DNA from: Caulobacter sp048541825
GTDB lineage: Bacteria > Pseudomonadota > Alphaproteobacteria > Caulobacterales > Caulobacteraceae
Direction of reading: 5' to 3'
Length of the DNA stretch: 64,000 nucleotides
Assembly: GCF_048541825.1 (NCBI RefSeq)
Contig: NZ_CP183332.1
Coordinates: forward strand, 1,612,001-1,676,000
This document shows, in pieces, positions 1 to 9,123 of this stretch (position 1 is the first letter of the stretch; every line of letters starts with the position of its first letter). The translations under genes were made by a program, and so were the position numbers. The notes beneath the pieces were generated by a model. It saw only the letters and a list, made by a program, of their open reading frames with translations, ran no database searches and was not told the DNA's origin.

Positions 1-1443
1 CAGTTCCGGCGCGCCGATGTTCTGGGCGTGGGCCACCAGGTCAGAGACCGCAGCGTCGTGGCGATCCGTGACCAGAAGGAGCCTCTCGCCCTTTTTCTTG
101 TCGGGCATCGAGATTACCGCATGGCGGCCGTCCGGCCACACCGCTGAGGCCAGGTCTTCGGCCGCCGTCAGCGAGACCATCTCGCCGGCGATCTTGGCGA
201 AGCGTTTCACCCGGCCCTTGATGGTGATCCAGTTGTCGTCGGACATCGAGACCACATCGCCGGTGTCGTGCCAGCCGCCATCCGGCGCATCGACGCCGCC
301 GTCTTCGCGCAGATAGCCCAGCATGACATTGGGGCCGCGGACCAGCAGTCGGCCGCCGCCTGAAATGCCTTCAACGGGCTCGACGCGGAATTCCTGGCCG
401 GGCAGCAGGCCGCCGACCGTGCCGCGACGATTGTCATCGGGCTTGTTCACCGCGATGACCGGAGAGGCCTCGGTGGCGCCATAGCCTTCCAGAACGGGGA
501 CGGGGCCAAACTTGTCGTGGATGAGATTGTGCGTCTCTTCCCGAACCTTTTCAGCGCCACAGACGATAAACCTCAGACCTGAAAGCTCGTTGCTGTCCGA
601 CGCGCGCGCATAGTGGTTGAGGAAGGTGTCGGTGGCGAACAGCACCGAGGCGCCGACGTCCTTGACCAGGGCCGGGATCTGCTTGGTGTGCAGGGGCGAG
701 GGATACTGGAAGGCCTTCATGCCCTTCAGCAACGGCAGGATAACCCCGCCCGTCAGGCCAAAACAGTGGAACACGGGCAGGGGGTTGAAGAACACCCAGT
801 CGGGGTCCAGCGCGATGTGGGCGGCGATCTGCTCGGCGTTGGTGACCATGTTGGCCTGGCTCAGCACCACGCCGCGCGGCGCGCCGAAGCTGCCCGAGGT
901 GAACAGCACCACGCCCCGGTCCGACGGCTTGGCCGGCGCCCGGAACTGGCGCGGAAACGCGCCCGCGGCGGCGGCGAACAGCTTGTCGGCCAGACCGATC
1001 GTGCCGCGCACGTCTTCCAGATAGGTGATTGTCGCCTGGGCTTCCAGCGCATCGACGATGTCGTGCAGATTGCCCAGCTCGATGAACTTGTGGGCGGTCA
1101 GGACGCGCTTGACCTTGGCCAGTTGGCAGGCGGCCTTCAGGTTTCGCAGGCCGGCCGTGAAGTTCAGCATGGTCGGCACACGACCGAAGGCGTGCAAGGC
1201 AAAGAAGGTCACCACGGCCGCCGAACCCGAAGGCAGCAGCACGCCGACGTTCTCGCCGGGCTTGGTCATGGCCGCGATCTTGCGGCCCAGAGCAAAGCTC
1301 GCCCGGATCAGGTCGGTATAGCTGAGCGGGTTGCGTTCTTGATCCTCAAGGATGGGCTTTTTGGCGCCATAGGTGTCGCGCGCATCGATAAGGGCGTCGA
1401 AGAGGGCCTTCTGGCCATCTTCCGCTTTAAAAACTACCGGCAT
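1..1443 (-). CDS. AMP-dependent acyl-CoA/acyl-ACP synthetase (3' end outside window)
   Basis: This is an ANL-superfamily enzyme that activates a carboxylic acid with ATP and passes the acyl group to CoA or ACP. It starts at the ATG complementary to 1441-1443 (MPVVFKAEDG) and reads open through position 1, so 481 residues are visible and the C-terminus is missing. The phosphate-binding loop TSGSFGAPRGV lies near residues 182-192, where the usual lysine is arginine. GYGATEASP and the DTGDV...IKGRVKRFAKIAGE stretch are the A5 and A7/A8 motifs. The last motifs resemble the synthetase half of Aas (2-acylglycerophosphoethanolamine acyltransferase/acyl-ACP synthetase), but no acyltransferase domain is fused at its N-terminus. 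Substrate unknown; family call is firm. Confidence 0.88.
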   Translation of the reverse strand, partial: MPVVFKAEDGQKALFDALIDARDTYGAKKPILEDQERNPLSYTDLIRASFALGRKIAAMTKPGENVGVLLPSGSAAVVTFFALHAFGRVPTMLNFTAGLRNLKAACQLAKVKRVLTAHKFIELGNLHDIVDALEAQATITYLEDVRGTIGLADKLFAAAAGAFPRQFRAPAKPSDRGVVLFTSGSFGAPRGVVLSQANMVTNAEQIAAHIALDPDWVFFNPLPVFHCFGLTGGVILPLLKGMKAFQYPSPLHTKQIPALVKDVGASVLFATDTFLNHYARASDSNELSGLRFIVCGAEKVREETHNLIHDKFGPVPVLEGYGATEASPVIAVNKPDDNRRGTVGGLLPGQEFRVEPVEGISGGGRLLVRGPNVMLGYLREDGGVDAPDGGWHDTGDVVSMSDDNWITIKGRVKRFAKIAGEMVSLTAAEDLASAVWPDGRHAVISMPDKKKGERLLLVTDRHDAAVSDLVAHAQNIGAPEL

Positions 1444-1545
1444 CCCGGCGCAACCTCCCCGAAAAGCGTCATGGCTTTCGTTCGTTAGGTCGCGAGACTG
1501 CCGGGGAAGGTCCAGCTTTGCAAGGAAGAGTCACAAACCGCAGGA

Positions 1546-2595
1546 TCAGCCCTTGTGGCGCTGCGCCTTGGCCGCGATACGAGCCTTAATGAAACGCTCG
1601 ATCTCGACGAGCCAGGCGTCCCGAACGGCATCTGATTCCATGTGCAGGTCGTGATGACCGGCTGGAAGCGCCGCCGCCCGGCAGTCGGCGAGCGCGGCGC
1701 AGGCGCCGGCCAGGATCGCGGGGGTCGTCAGGCGATCCTTGCCCCCGTGCAGCATCAGCACCGGCGCCCTGACCCTGGCCACATCGGCGCGCGCGCGCTC
1801 GGACGCCTCGACCAAGGCCGCCTGCCAGCCCACGCTGGGCGAGCCCATGCGAAGGTCGGGATTGGCGGTCAGCCAGGCCTGCTGGACCGCGCCCCGGGCC
1901 TTGTCATTGGTCAGGCCGGCCGCGACGCCGTCAGGCGCATCACGGCTCCAGCCGGGCGCGCCGGGCGGCCTGATCCAGCCCAGTTTCAGACGACTGGCCC
2001 AGACGGCGATCTGTGTCGCCTGGGCAGGCGAGGGGGGCAGCGCGAAGACCGGCGAGGACAGGATCACTCCGTCGGCCGGCAGGCCGGTCTCGACGGCCCG
2101 CAAGGCCACCAGGCCGCCATCGGCATGGGCGAGAACCACCAGCGGCCGGTCTCCCCTGGGCCGGATCACCACATTGACCAGGGCGCGGACAGCGGCGGCG
2201 TCGGGCTCAAAGCTGTCGGCATGGCCGACATCGCGCCAGGGCGTCAGGCGCTCGGAACCGCCCTGGCCCTGCCGTTCCAGCACCCAGACTGTGTAACCGT
2301 CCTTGTTCAGCCGTCGCGCGGTCTCGAACCACTTTTCCGCCGGCTCGGCATAGCCGGTCAGAATCACGACCGTGGCGCGCGGACCGATCGGGGGCGCCGA
2401 CACGCCATAGCGCTGCGCCGGGCCGTTTCCGACCCGCACATAGCCCCAGGCCCAGTTATCCGGCGCATAGAATCTGGGCGTGATGGACGGTGGTGTCCGG
2501 CTGTCGGCGAACGGCGCGCGGGCGTCGCCATCACCGCAGCCGGCGAGGGTCAGGAACATCAGGACGGCGAGGAGGCGGCGACGCATAGGATGCAC
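1546..2595 (-). CDS. Lipoprotein of the alpha/beta-hydrolase (lysophospholipase) fold lacking the serine nucleophile
   Basis: A 349-residue protein with a lipoprotein signal: basic start, hydrophobic core and lipobox LAGC at Cys20, so it is probably anchored in the envelope. The body resembles PldB/monoacylglycerol lipase: an oxyanion-side HG-like region (ILTGYAEPAEKW), WVLERQGQGGS, and a C-terminal Asp (GGKDRLT) and His (GHHDLHMES). The nucleophile elbow, normally GHSMGG, reads AHADGG at residues 156-161, so the serine position is Ala158. Acid and base are kept while the nucleophile is lost. It may be a pseudo-enzyme, or Asp159 may serve a different chemistry. A second in-frame ATG at 2586 is an equally good start. 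Confidence 0.8.
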   Translation of the reverse strand: MHPMRRRLLAVLMFLTLAGCGDGDARAPFADSRTPPSITPRFYAPDNWAWGYVRVGNGPAQRYGVSAPPIGPRATVVILTGYAEPAEKWFETARRLNKDGYTVWVLERQGQGGSERLTPWRDVGHADSFEPDAAAVRALVNVVIRPRGDRPLVVLAHADGGLVALRAVETGLPADGVILSSPVFALPPSPAQATQIAVWASRLKLGWIRPPGAPGWSRDAPDGVAAGLTNDKARGAVQQAWLTANPDLRMGSPSVGWQAALVEASERARADVARVRAPVLMLHGGKDRLTTPAILAGACAALADCRAAALPAGHHDLHMESDAVRDAWLVEIERFIKARIAAKAQRHKG

Positions 2596-2668
2596 TCATT
2601 TCGCGCCTTCGCGCCTCATGCAAGATCGCGTGCTTGATCCGGAGGGCAAGAAGACCGATTTAGGCGCC

Positions 2669-3646
2669 ATGGCCACAGTGATCGACACGCTGACGGCACG
2701 CACCCCGGAAGACCGGGCGGCGCGCCACCCCGAAAAGCAGAACCGCCCCGATACGGCGGTGCTGCGCAAGCCCGAGTGGCTCCGCGTCCGGGCGCCCGGC
2801 TCAGGCCAGTACAACGAGACCAAAAGCATCGTGCGTGAGCACAAGCTGACCACGGTCTGCGAAGAGGCCGCGTGCCCTAACATCGGCGAGTGCTGGAGCC
2901 AGAAGCACGCCACCATGATGATCATGGGCGAGATCTGCACGCGGGCCTGCGCCTTCTGCAATGTCGCCACCGGCCTGCCCAAGGCGCTGGACGCCGATGA
3001 GCCGCGCCGCGTGGCCGAGGCTGTCGCCAAGATGGGCCTCAAGCACGTGGTCATTACTTCAGTCGACCGCGACGACCTCGCCGATGGCGGGGCCCAGCAT
3101 TTCGCTGAAGTCGTCCTGGCCATCCGCGCCGCCGCGCCGGGCACGACCATCGAGATCCTGACCCCGGACTTCCTGCGCAAGGATCGCGCGGAAAACGTCG
3201 TCATCGACGCCCGTCCGGACGTCTTCAACCACAACCTCGAGACCGTGCCGCGGCTCTATCTGAAGATCCGCCCCGGCGCGCGCTACTACAACTCCCTGCG
3301 CCTGCTGGAGCGGGTCAAGGAACGCGATCCGGGCCAGTTCACCAAGTCTGGCCTGATGGTCGGTCTGGGCGAGGCCAAGGAAGAGGTCATGCAGGTGATG
3401 GACGACATGCGCTCGGCCGGCGTCGACTTCATCACCATCGGCCAGTACCTGCAGCCCACCCGCAAGCACGCCGCCATCGATCGCTTCGTCACGCCCGAAG
3501 AGTTCAAGGCCTATGAGGCCATCGCCCGGGCCAAGGGCTTCCTGATGGTCTCGGCCAGTCCGCTGACCCGCTCGTCGCACCATGCGGGTGAAGACTTCGC
3601 CAAGCTGCAGGCGGCCCGCCGCGCCCTTGACGCCCGGACGGCATAG
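2669..3646 (+). CDS. lipA: Lipoyl synthase
   Basis: Radical-SAM enzyme that inserts two sulfurs into protein-bound octanoyl groups to make the lipoyl cofactor of pyruvate and 2-oxoglutarate dehydrogenases and the glycine cleavage system. At 325 residues it has the usual length. Both iron-sulfur sites are visible: the auxiliary cluster cysteines 64, 69 and 75 (CEEAACPNIGEC) and the radical-SAM CxxxCxxC at 90, 94 and 97 (CTRACAFC). The C-terminal RSS motif (LTRSSHHAGEDF) is present. The frame stays open upstream, but the ATG at 2669 (MATVIDTLTA) gives the family length. A COQ10-like gene starts two bases after the stop, indicating co-transcription. Confidence 0.96.
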   Translation: MATVIDTLTARTPEDRAARHPEKQNRPDTAVLRKPEWLRVRAPGSGQYNETKSIVREHKLTTVCEEAACPNIGECWSQKHATMMIMGEICTRACAFCNVATGLPKALDADEPRRVAEAVAKMGLKHVVITSVDRDDLADGGAQHFAEVVLAIRAAAPGTTIEILTPDFLRKDRAENVVIDARPDVFNHNLETVPRLYLKIRPGARYYNSLRLLERVKERDPGQFTKSGLMVGLGEAKEEVMQVMDDMRSAGVDFITIGQYLQPTRKHAAIDRFVTPEEFKAYEAIARAKGFLMVSASPLTRSSHHAGEDFAKLQAARRALDARTA

Positions 3647-3648
3647 GC

Positions 3649-4104
3649 TTGCATCGCCACGTCGTCACGCGGGTCCTGCCTTACACGCCCGAGCAGCTGT
3701 TCGGGCTGGTCGGCGACGTCGACCGCTATCCCGACTTCGTGCCGTGGATCACCGCCATGCGCACCTGGAACGCCCGCCAGGACGGTGCGGTCAGCACCGT
3801 CGACGCCGAGGCCCAGGTCGGGTTCTCGTTCCTGAAAGAGAAGTTCGCCACGCGGGTGCGGCGCGACGCAGAGCACCTGACGGTCGATGTCAGCCTGTTA
3901 TACGGCCCGTTCAAGCGGCTTTCTAATCAATGGAAGTTCACGCCCAACGGCGCTGAAACCACTGTGGAATTTGTCATCGACTTCGCGTTCAGGTCACGCA
4001 TGCTGGACGCGCTGCTGGCGGCCAATCTGGATCGCGCCGCCGACAAGCTGATCGCCTGTTTCGAGGCGCGCGCCCGACAGATCCATGGGGCCCCCGGGTC
4101 CTAG
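3649..4104 (+). CDS. COQ10/RatA-like START-domain (SRPBCC) protein
   Basis: A 151-residue single-domain protein of the polyketide cyclase/START superfamily. The opening HRHVVTRVLPYTPEQLFGLVGDVDRYPDFVPW is typical of the bacterial relatives of mitochondrial COQ10, which bind ubiquinone and help the respiratory chain; the E. coli RatA protein is in the same family. It starts with TTG two bases after the lipA stop and is clearly part of that transcription unit, a common alphaproteobacterial arrangement. Its last codons overlap by four bases with the stop of the convergent FUSC gene. I favour a ubiquinone-binding role over a ribosome-targeting toxin because of this context. Confidence 0.85.
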   Translation: MHRHVVTRVLPYTPEQLFGLVGDVDRYPDFVPWITAMRTWNARQDGAVSTVDAEAQVGFSFLKEKFATRVRRDAEHLTVDVSLLYGPFKRLSNQWKFTPNGAETTVEFVIDFAFRSRMLDALLAANLDRAADKLIACFEARARQIHGAPGS

Positions 4105-5216
4105 TCTGCGGCCTCATTGCGCTCTTCCAAGCGGTCGGCGAAGTCGCCGAGATTGGCGTGCAGGTTCTCGACCGCGAACACCAGACCAAAGATCCGCGCC
4201 GCGTCGTCGAACGGCAGGTCCCGGATCGAGCCATCGGCGCGCAGCCCTTCAACCGCCTCCTGAAAGCGGACATGGGCCTGCGAAAAGGCCAGGCGATCAG
4301 GGCGCGCGCCCATCTGGATCAGCTCTGCGGCCTGGATCAGGAAGGTTCGGGCGGCGTCGATCATGGCGGCCGCAGGCTCGGCCAGGCCCGGGATAGCGAT
4401 CGGCTGGACCAGCGCTCGGCCAATCATCACGATGTCATTGCGCTGCCGCCAGAGGGTGCGGGGCAGGGCCTCGGGCGCTGATCTGAGGCTGAGGCGCGAA
4501 GCCGTCTCGCGGTCGGCCTCCGCCATGTCGGTCTGGAGCTTGGCCATGACCGCCCGGTTGGCGTCGTACTGGTCGGCCGCCACCAGATCGCTGGGCTGGC
4601 CGCGCAGGACCCTGGCGTAGTGCGACAGCAAACCCGCGTTGAGATCGACGATCTCGCGCACCCTCTGGACGATCGCCCCATGAGCCCGCGCGGGGAAGAT
4701 CAGCAGGGTCGCCGCAACGCCTGCGAGGCTGCCGACGGTGATCTCGATCACCCGGTACATCGCGGCGGTCAGCGGGTCCATGTGGGTGGTCATGCCGATC
4801 AGCATGATCACGGCGGTCACCGGGGCGACCTTGAAGGTCGGCCGCACGGCGGCCAGGAAGGACAGCAGGGCCACGGCGACGCACAGGATCAGCCCGCCAA
4901 ACGCCGGATAGCGCAGATGCAGATAGGCCGCTGCCGCCCCGACCACGGCGCCGACCACCGTGCCCATGAAGCGCTCGATCGAGGCGGTGATCGTCGCGCC
5001 GATGCTGGTCTGCACCACGATGACGGCGGTGAAAACCGCCCAATAGCCCTGCGGCAGCTTGAGCAGGGTGGCCACGGCAAAGGCCGCGCCTACGGCCGCC
5101 GACACCCGGATCGCGTGCCGGATTTCGCTCTTGCGGGCCGCTGCCGCGGCCAGGGTGTTCTTCGACAGTCCCGCCCCGACAAAACGCCGCCAGTCGGAGG
5201 GCGCGGCTTCGGGCAT
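4101..5216 (-). CDS. FUSC-family inner-membrane protein (aromatic acid exporter-like)
   Basis: A 371-residue integral membrane protein. After about 35 residues it has some six hydrophobic helices (IRVSAAVGAAFAVATLL, AVFTAVIVVQTSIGA, VVGAVVGAAAAYL, LILCVAVALLSFLAAV, VTAVIMLIGMTT, VGSLAGVAATLLIF), followed by a long hydrophilic alpha-helical half rich in R, D and E. This matches one half of the fusaric acid resistance / YccS / AaeB superfamily, which is often duplicated in longer members. No periplasmic adaptor or outer-membrane channel gene lies beside it, so a full tripartite pump is not encoded here. Its start is just two bases after the cinA/pncC frame ends at 5219, so both may be read from one mRNA. 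Confidence 0.8.
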   Translation of the reverse strand: MPEAAPSDWRRFVGAGLSKNTLAAAAARKSEIRHAIRVSAAVGAAFAVATLLKLPQGYWAVFTAVIVVQTSIGATITASIERFMGTVVGAVVGAAAAYLHLRYPAFGGLILCVAVALLSFLAAVRPTFKVAPVTAVIMLIGMTTHMDPLTAAMYRVIEITVGSLAGVAATLLIFPARAHGAIVQRVREIVDLNAGLLSHYARVLRGQPSDLVAADQYDANRAVMAKLQTDMAEADRETASRLSLRSAPEALPRTLWRQRNDIVMIGRALVQPIAIPGLAEPAAAMIDAARTFLIQAAELIQMGARPDRLAFSQAHVRFQEAVEGLRADGSIRDLPFDDAARIFGLVFAVENLHANLGDFADRLEERNEAAD

Positions 5217-5218
5217 TT

Positions 5219-5710
5219 CTAGGCCACGGCCTCGCGCAGCATTTCCAGCGCCGCACGCACGGCGGCCAGCTGCACCGCCTCGCGCGTCTGGCCGTCAAAC
5301 GTCTCATGGCGATGCACGAGCGAGCGATTGGCGCGCGCCACGGCGAAGTGGACCGTGCCGACAGGCTTCATCGGCGTGCCGCCGCCGGGCCCGGCGATGC
5401 CGGTGATCGAGACGGCGACGTGAGCGTGACTGTTGGCCAGAGCGCCCTCGGCCATCATCCGGGCGACCGGCTCGGAGACCGCGCCATGGTCGGCGATCAG
5501 ATCGCCGGGCACGCCCAGCATCTCGGACTTGGCCCGATTGGTGTAGGTGACGAAGCCGCGCTCGAAGACATCGGATGCACCGGAGATCGAACAGATCGCG
5601 CCGGCCACCAGACCGCCCGTGCAGCTTTCGGCGGCGACCAGCCTCAGGGACTTCTCTCGGGCCTCGGCGACCAGCAGGCGGGCCAGGGTTTCGATCTCTA
5701 ACGGAAACAT
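5219..5710 (-). CDS. pncC: CinA C-terminal domain protein / nicotinamide-nucleotide amidase
   Basis: A 163-residue stand-alone CinA C-terminal domain. In known relatives (PncC) it hydrolyses nicotinamide mononucleotide to nicotinate mononucleotide and ammonia, recycling pyridine nucleotide. The hallmark AAESCTGGLVAGAICSISGAS is at residues 26-46, with GFVTYTNRAKSEMLGV and ITGIAGPGGGTPMKPVGTV further on. The catalytic serine/threonine is in the ESCTGG segment. The N-terminal molybdopterin-binding-like half found in long CinA proteins is absent. It starts at the ATG at 5710, with ispDF upstream and the FUSC gene immediately downstream. Confidence 0.92.
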   Translation of the reverse strand: MFPLEIETLARLLVAEAREKSLRLVAAESCTGGLVAGAICSISGASDVFERGFVTYTNRAKSEMLGVPGDLIADHGAVSEPVARMMAEGALANSHAHVAVSITGIAGPGGGTPMKPVGTVHFAVARANRSLVHRHETFDGQTREAVQLAAVRAALEMLREAVA

Positions 5711-5750
5711 GCGGCTCTCCAGCGGATTCGCTCAGTGCAGCCTATACCCC

Positions 5751-6902
5751 TCAGGCCGGAGTCTCGACCGCCACGACGGCCTGGGCCGCCAGACCTTCGC
5801 CGCGCCCGGTAAAACCCATCTGCTCGGTGGTGGTTGCCTTGACGCTGACCCGGTCCAGCGGCAGCGCCAGGATCTGGGCCAGACGCTCGCGCATGGCGGC
5901 CCGGTGCGGTTTGATCTTGGGTCGCTCGCAGATCAGCGTGACATCGACATTGATGATCGTCCCGCCCCGGGCGCGCACCAGCTCTGCGGCGTGGATCAGG
6001 AACTTGTCCGAGGCCGCGCCCTTCCATTGCGGGTCGGTCGGCGGGAAGTGATCGCCGATATCGCCTTCGCCGATGGCGCCCAGCAGGGCGTCGGTCAGGG
6101 CGTGCAGGCCGGCGTCGGCGTCGGAATGTCCGATCAGTGTCTGGTCATGGACGATCTCGACGCCGCACAGCCACACCGAGTCGCCCGGTCCCCAGCGGTG
6201 CGCGTCGAAGCCCTGGCCGATGCGGGTGATGCGGGCTGCGCCCGCCAGTCGTTCAGCCATGGCGAAATCCTCCGGATAGGTCAGTTTCATCAACAGCGGA
6301 TCGCCCGGCGCGAGGACGACACGGCCGCCGGCGGCCTCCACGACCTGAGCGTCGTCGGTCGGCTCGGCCTGGCCATTCCAGGCCAGATAGGCCGAGACCA
6401 GTGTGCTGCGCCTGAACGCCTGCGGTGTCTGGGCCCGCCACAGATTGTCGCGAGACGTCGTGGTCAAGGGCGCGCCCGCGTCGGCGCGCTTGAGGGTGTC
6501 GGCGACGGGGAGGGCGGGAATGGCGCCGTCCGCGCCGGCCAGGGCGCCGAGCAGATCGTCGATGGTCTTGCGGCTCAGGAAGGGCCGGGCGGCGTCGTGC
6601 ACCAGCACGGGCTCGTCAGTCGATCGCTGTGCAAGCGCCGCGAGACCCGCCTGAACAGACAGCGCGCGCGTCGCGCCGCCCCGAACGCTGCGCCAGCCCG
6701 TGAGGCCCGCCAGCACATCGGGCAGGACCAGCGCGCCGTCTTCAGACGCCACGATGACCACATCGACCGCGCCTGCCGCGATGAAGCTCTCGACCGACCA
6801 GCGCAAAACGGGTTTACCGGCCACGGATCGCCATTGTTTGGCTTGGCCAGGGCCGGCCCGGGTTCCGGAGCCGGCGGCGACGATCACGGCGGAAAAGGTC
6901 AT
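5751..6902 (-). CDS. ispDF: Bifunctional IspD/IspF (MEP cytidylyltransferase / MECDP synthase)
   Basis: A 383-residue fusion covering steps three and five of the non-mevalonate isoprenoid pathway. The IspD half (about 1-222) opens with AVIVAAGSGTRAG and the KQW segment that binds CTP. The IspF half (from about 226) opens with IGQGFDAHRWGPGD, whose Asp and His bind the metal, and has IGHSDADAGLHALTDALLG, DIGDHFPP and TTTEQMGFTGRGEG. This fusion is characteristic of alphaproteobacteria and a few other groups. The gene is transcribed away from dusB across a roughly 100-bp spacer and toward pncC, with 40 bases between the two frames. Confidence 0.97.
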   Translation of the reverse strand: MTFSAVIVAAGSGTRAGPGQAKQWRSVAGKPVLRWSVESFIAAGAVDVVIVASEDGALVLPDVLAGLTGWRSVRGGATRALSVQAGLAALAQRSTDEPVLVHDAARPFLSRKTIDDLLGALAGADGAIPALPVADTLKRADAGAPLTTTSRDNLWRAQTPQAFRRSTLVSAYLAWNGQAEPTDDAQVVEAAGGRVVLAPGDPLLMKLTYPEDFAMAERLAGAARITRIGQGFDAHRWGPGDSVWLCGVEIVHDQTLIGHSDADAGLHALTDALLGAIGEGDIGDHFPPTDPQWKGAASDKFLIHAAELVRARGGTIINVDVTLICERPKIKPHRAAMRERLAQILALPLDRVSVKATTTEQMGFTGRGEGLAAQAVVAVETPA

Positions 6903-7001
6903 GGCCGCTGTTTAGTCCGGCGGTTGCGGTTGTCCAGTCGATCCGGGCTTTACTGCGCCGCACAATATGCCTAAAAACACAGCGTCGGGGATGATTACAA
7001 A

Positions 7002-8009
7002 ATGAGCAACAAGCTCGAGGTCGGCGGAGTGGAAGTGCCTGGGCGCGTGTGGATCGCGCCCATGACCGGCATTTCCGACCTGCCCTTCAGAGAAACGGCC
7101 ACGGCGCTCGGCGCCCCTTATGTGGCGACGGAGATGGTGGCCTGCGCCGAGTTTGCGCGGGGGCGGCCTGACGTCGTGCGCCGCGCCGCCGTGGGCGAAG
7201 GGCTGCCGCTGATGGTGGTGCAACTGGTCGGTCGCGACATTGCTCTGATGGCCAAGGGCGCCCGCATGGCCGCCGAAGCCGGCGCCGAGATCGTCGACCT
7301 GAACTTTGGCTGTCCCGCCAAGGAAGTCTCCGGCGGCCAGCAGTGCGGCTCGGCCCTGATGCGCGATCCGGATCTGGCCGAAGCCCTGGTCGCCGCTGCG
7401 GTCCAGGCGGTGACTGTGCCCGTCACGGTGAAGATGCGACTGGGCTGGGACGACAACACCCGCAACGCCGCCGATATCGCGCGCCGGGCCCAAGCGGCCG
7501 GCGCGAAGGCGATAACCGTTCATGGCCGCACCCGCAGCCAGTTCTACAAGGGCGTCGCGGACTGGTCGGCCGTCGCTGAGGTCAAGGCGGCGGTGTCGAT
7601 CCCGGTCCTGGTCAATGGCGACATCGTCGATGGCGCCAGCGCGCGCATGGCGCTGGATCAGTCGGGCGCCGACGGCGTGATGATCGGTCGCGGCGTCTAT
7701 GGACGCCCTTGGATCGCCGGGGCCATCGAGGCGGCGCTGGAGGGCCGCGCCTTTGTCGAGCCCGACGCCGAGGAACGGCTGGCGATCGCCCTGACCCATT
7801 TCCGCCGAAGCCTGGACTTCTACGGCCAGCCCCTGGGCCTGAAGATGTTCCGCAAGCACCTGGCCTCTTACATCGAAGCTGCGCCATGGCCCGAGACGCC
7901 CGAGGCGCGCCGCGTCGCGCGCGCCACGATGTGTCGTCTGGATGAACCTGAACTGGTCGAGGGCGCTCTGACGCGCCTTTGGCTGGGAGACCGGAGGATC
8001 GCCGCATGA
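7002..8009 (+). CDS. dusB: tRNA-dihydrouridine synthase (NifR3 family)
   Basis: FMN enzyme that reduces uridine to dihydrouridine in the D-loop of tRNA. At 335 residues it has the family length. The active-site segment DLNFGCPAKEV contains the proton-donating cysteine, and MIGRGVYGRPW near the C-terminal third is the FMN phosphate-binding motif. This is the nifR3 gene that precedes ntrBC in many alphaproteobacteria. The ntrB start overlaps its stop (ATGA at 8006-8009), so the two are translationally coupled and expression of ntrBC likely depends on the dusB promoter. Confidence 0.96.
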   Translation: MSNKLEVGGVEVPGRVWIAPMTGISDLPFRETATALGAPYVATEMVACAEFARGRPDVVRRAAVGEGLPLMVVQLVGRDIALMAKGARMAAEAGAEIVDLNFGCPAKEVSGGQQCGSALMRDPDLAEALVAAAVQAVTVPVTVKMRLGWDDNTRNAADIARRAQAAGAKAITVHGRTRSQFYKGVADWSAVAEVKAAVSIPVLVNGDIVDGASARMALDQSGADGVMIGRGVYGRPWIAGAIEAALEGRAFVEPDAEERLAIALTHFRRSLDFYGQPLGLKMFRKHLASYIEAAPWPETPEARRVARATMCRLDEPELVEGALTRLWLGDRRIAA

Positions 8010-9121
8010 GCGACCACGCCCGTGTTCTGGGCGGCAAGGCGCCCGAGGCGCTGAAGGCCGCCGCCTTTGACCTCAGCCCAGAACCGGCGTTGGTCGTCGA
8101 CAGCCAGGGCGGGCTGGTGGCCGTCAACGAAGCCGCCGAGGCGCTGTTTGGCCACGGCCTGTCGCTGCTGGCGCGCGGCCGTTTCCGCGCCGCCCTGCCG
8201 CCGGGCTCGGTTCTGGTTTCGCTGCTGGATCGGGCGATCTTCGAAGGCGCGCCGGTTCGGGAGCATGGCGTCGAGGTCAATCTCTTCGGCCAGCCGCCCT
8301 TCGAAGCCGACGGCGCCGCTGCGCCGCTGGGCGATGGTTCGGTGCTGCTGACCCTGCATGTGAAGGGCGTTCTGGGCGTGGATCGCGGCGCGGACGCCGC
8401 CGGTCTCCGCTCGGTGGTCGGCCTGGGCAAGATGCTGGCCCACGAGATCAAGAACCCCCTGGCCGGCATTCGTGGCGCGGCCCAGCTGCTGAAGACCGGC
8501 GCCTCGGCGGCCGACCAGCCGCTGGCCCAGCTGATCGTCGACGAGACCGACCGTATTCGCCGTCTGGTGGATCGCATGGAGGCCTTCTCCGAAGACCTGC
8601 CGACACCGCGCGAGGCCGTGAACATCCATCAGGTGCTGGACCGTATTCGCGCCCTGGTCGCCAATGGCGTCGCCGACGGCCTGACCCTGCGCGAGACCTA
8701 TGACCCCTCGCTGCCGCCGGTGTGGGGCGACGAGGATCACCTGATCCAGATCTTCCTGAACCTGGTGAAGAACGCCGCCGAAGCGGCTCACATGCGCGGC
8801 GATGGGCGCGGCGCGATCTCGATCCACACGGCCTGGCGCCCCGGCGTTCGGGTGCGCGGCGCCGACGGCAAGGCCGCCAGCGGCGCGCCCATCGAGATCC
8901 GGATCCAGGACAACGGTCCTGGCGTGCCGCAGAGCCTGCGCGACCATCTCTTCCAGCCTTTCGTGACCACCAAACCCAATGGCACCGGCCTTGGCCTGGC
9001 CCTGGTCACCAAGCTGGTCACCGCCCATGGCGGCCTGATCGATTTCGAGTCCGAGCCCGGCCGCACCGTCTTCCGCGTGCTGCTGCCCGTGGCGCCTGAA
9101 CCTTCCGTCGGAGACGCGTAA
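8006..9121 (+). CDS. ntrB: Nitrogen regulation sensor histidine kinase NtrB
   Basis: A 371-residue soluble kinase with no membrane helices. It has a PAS-like N-terminal region (about 20-120), a dimerisation/phosphotransfer domain with LAHEIKNPLAG and phosphoacceptor His146, and a C-terminal ATPase with N (LNLVKNAAEAA), G1 (IQDNGPGVP) and G2 (NGTGLGLALV) boxes. In the known pathway it phosphorylates or dephosphorylates NtrC according to PII/glutamine state. The start chosen is the ATG overlapping the dusB stop; an upstream in-frame start at 7979 would lie inside dusB and adds nothing conserved. ntrC follows after two bases. Confidence 0.96.
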   Translation: MSDHARVLGGKAPEALKAAAFDLSPEPALVVDSQGGLVAVNEAAEALFGHGLSLLARGRFRAALPPGSVLVSLLDRAIFEGAPVREHGVEVNLFGQPPFEADGAAAPLGDGSVLLTLHVKGVLGVDRGADAAGLRSVVGLGKMLAHEIKNPLAGIRGAAQLLKTGASAADQPLAQLIVDETDRIRRLVDRMEAFSEDLPTPREAVNIHQVLDRIRALVANGVADGLTLRETYDPSLPPVWGDEDHLIQIFLNLVKNAAEAAHMRGDGRGAISIHTAWRPGVRVRGADGKAASGAPIEIRIQDNGPGVPQSLRDHLFQPFVTTKPNGTGLGLALVTKLVTAHGGLIDFESEPGRTVFRVLLPVAPEPSVGDA

Positions 9122-9123
9122 GC

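Noticed and set aside
613..1488. 291-residue open frame on the plus strand
   Set aside because: Antisense shadow of the acyl-activating enzyme; low-complexity R/G/H/Q translation with no motif.
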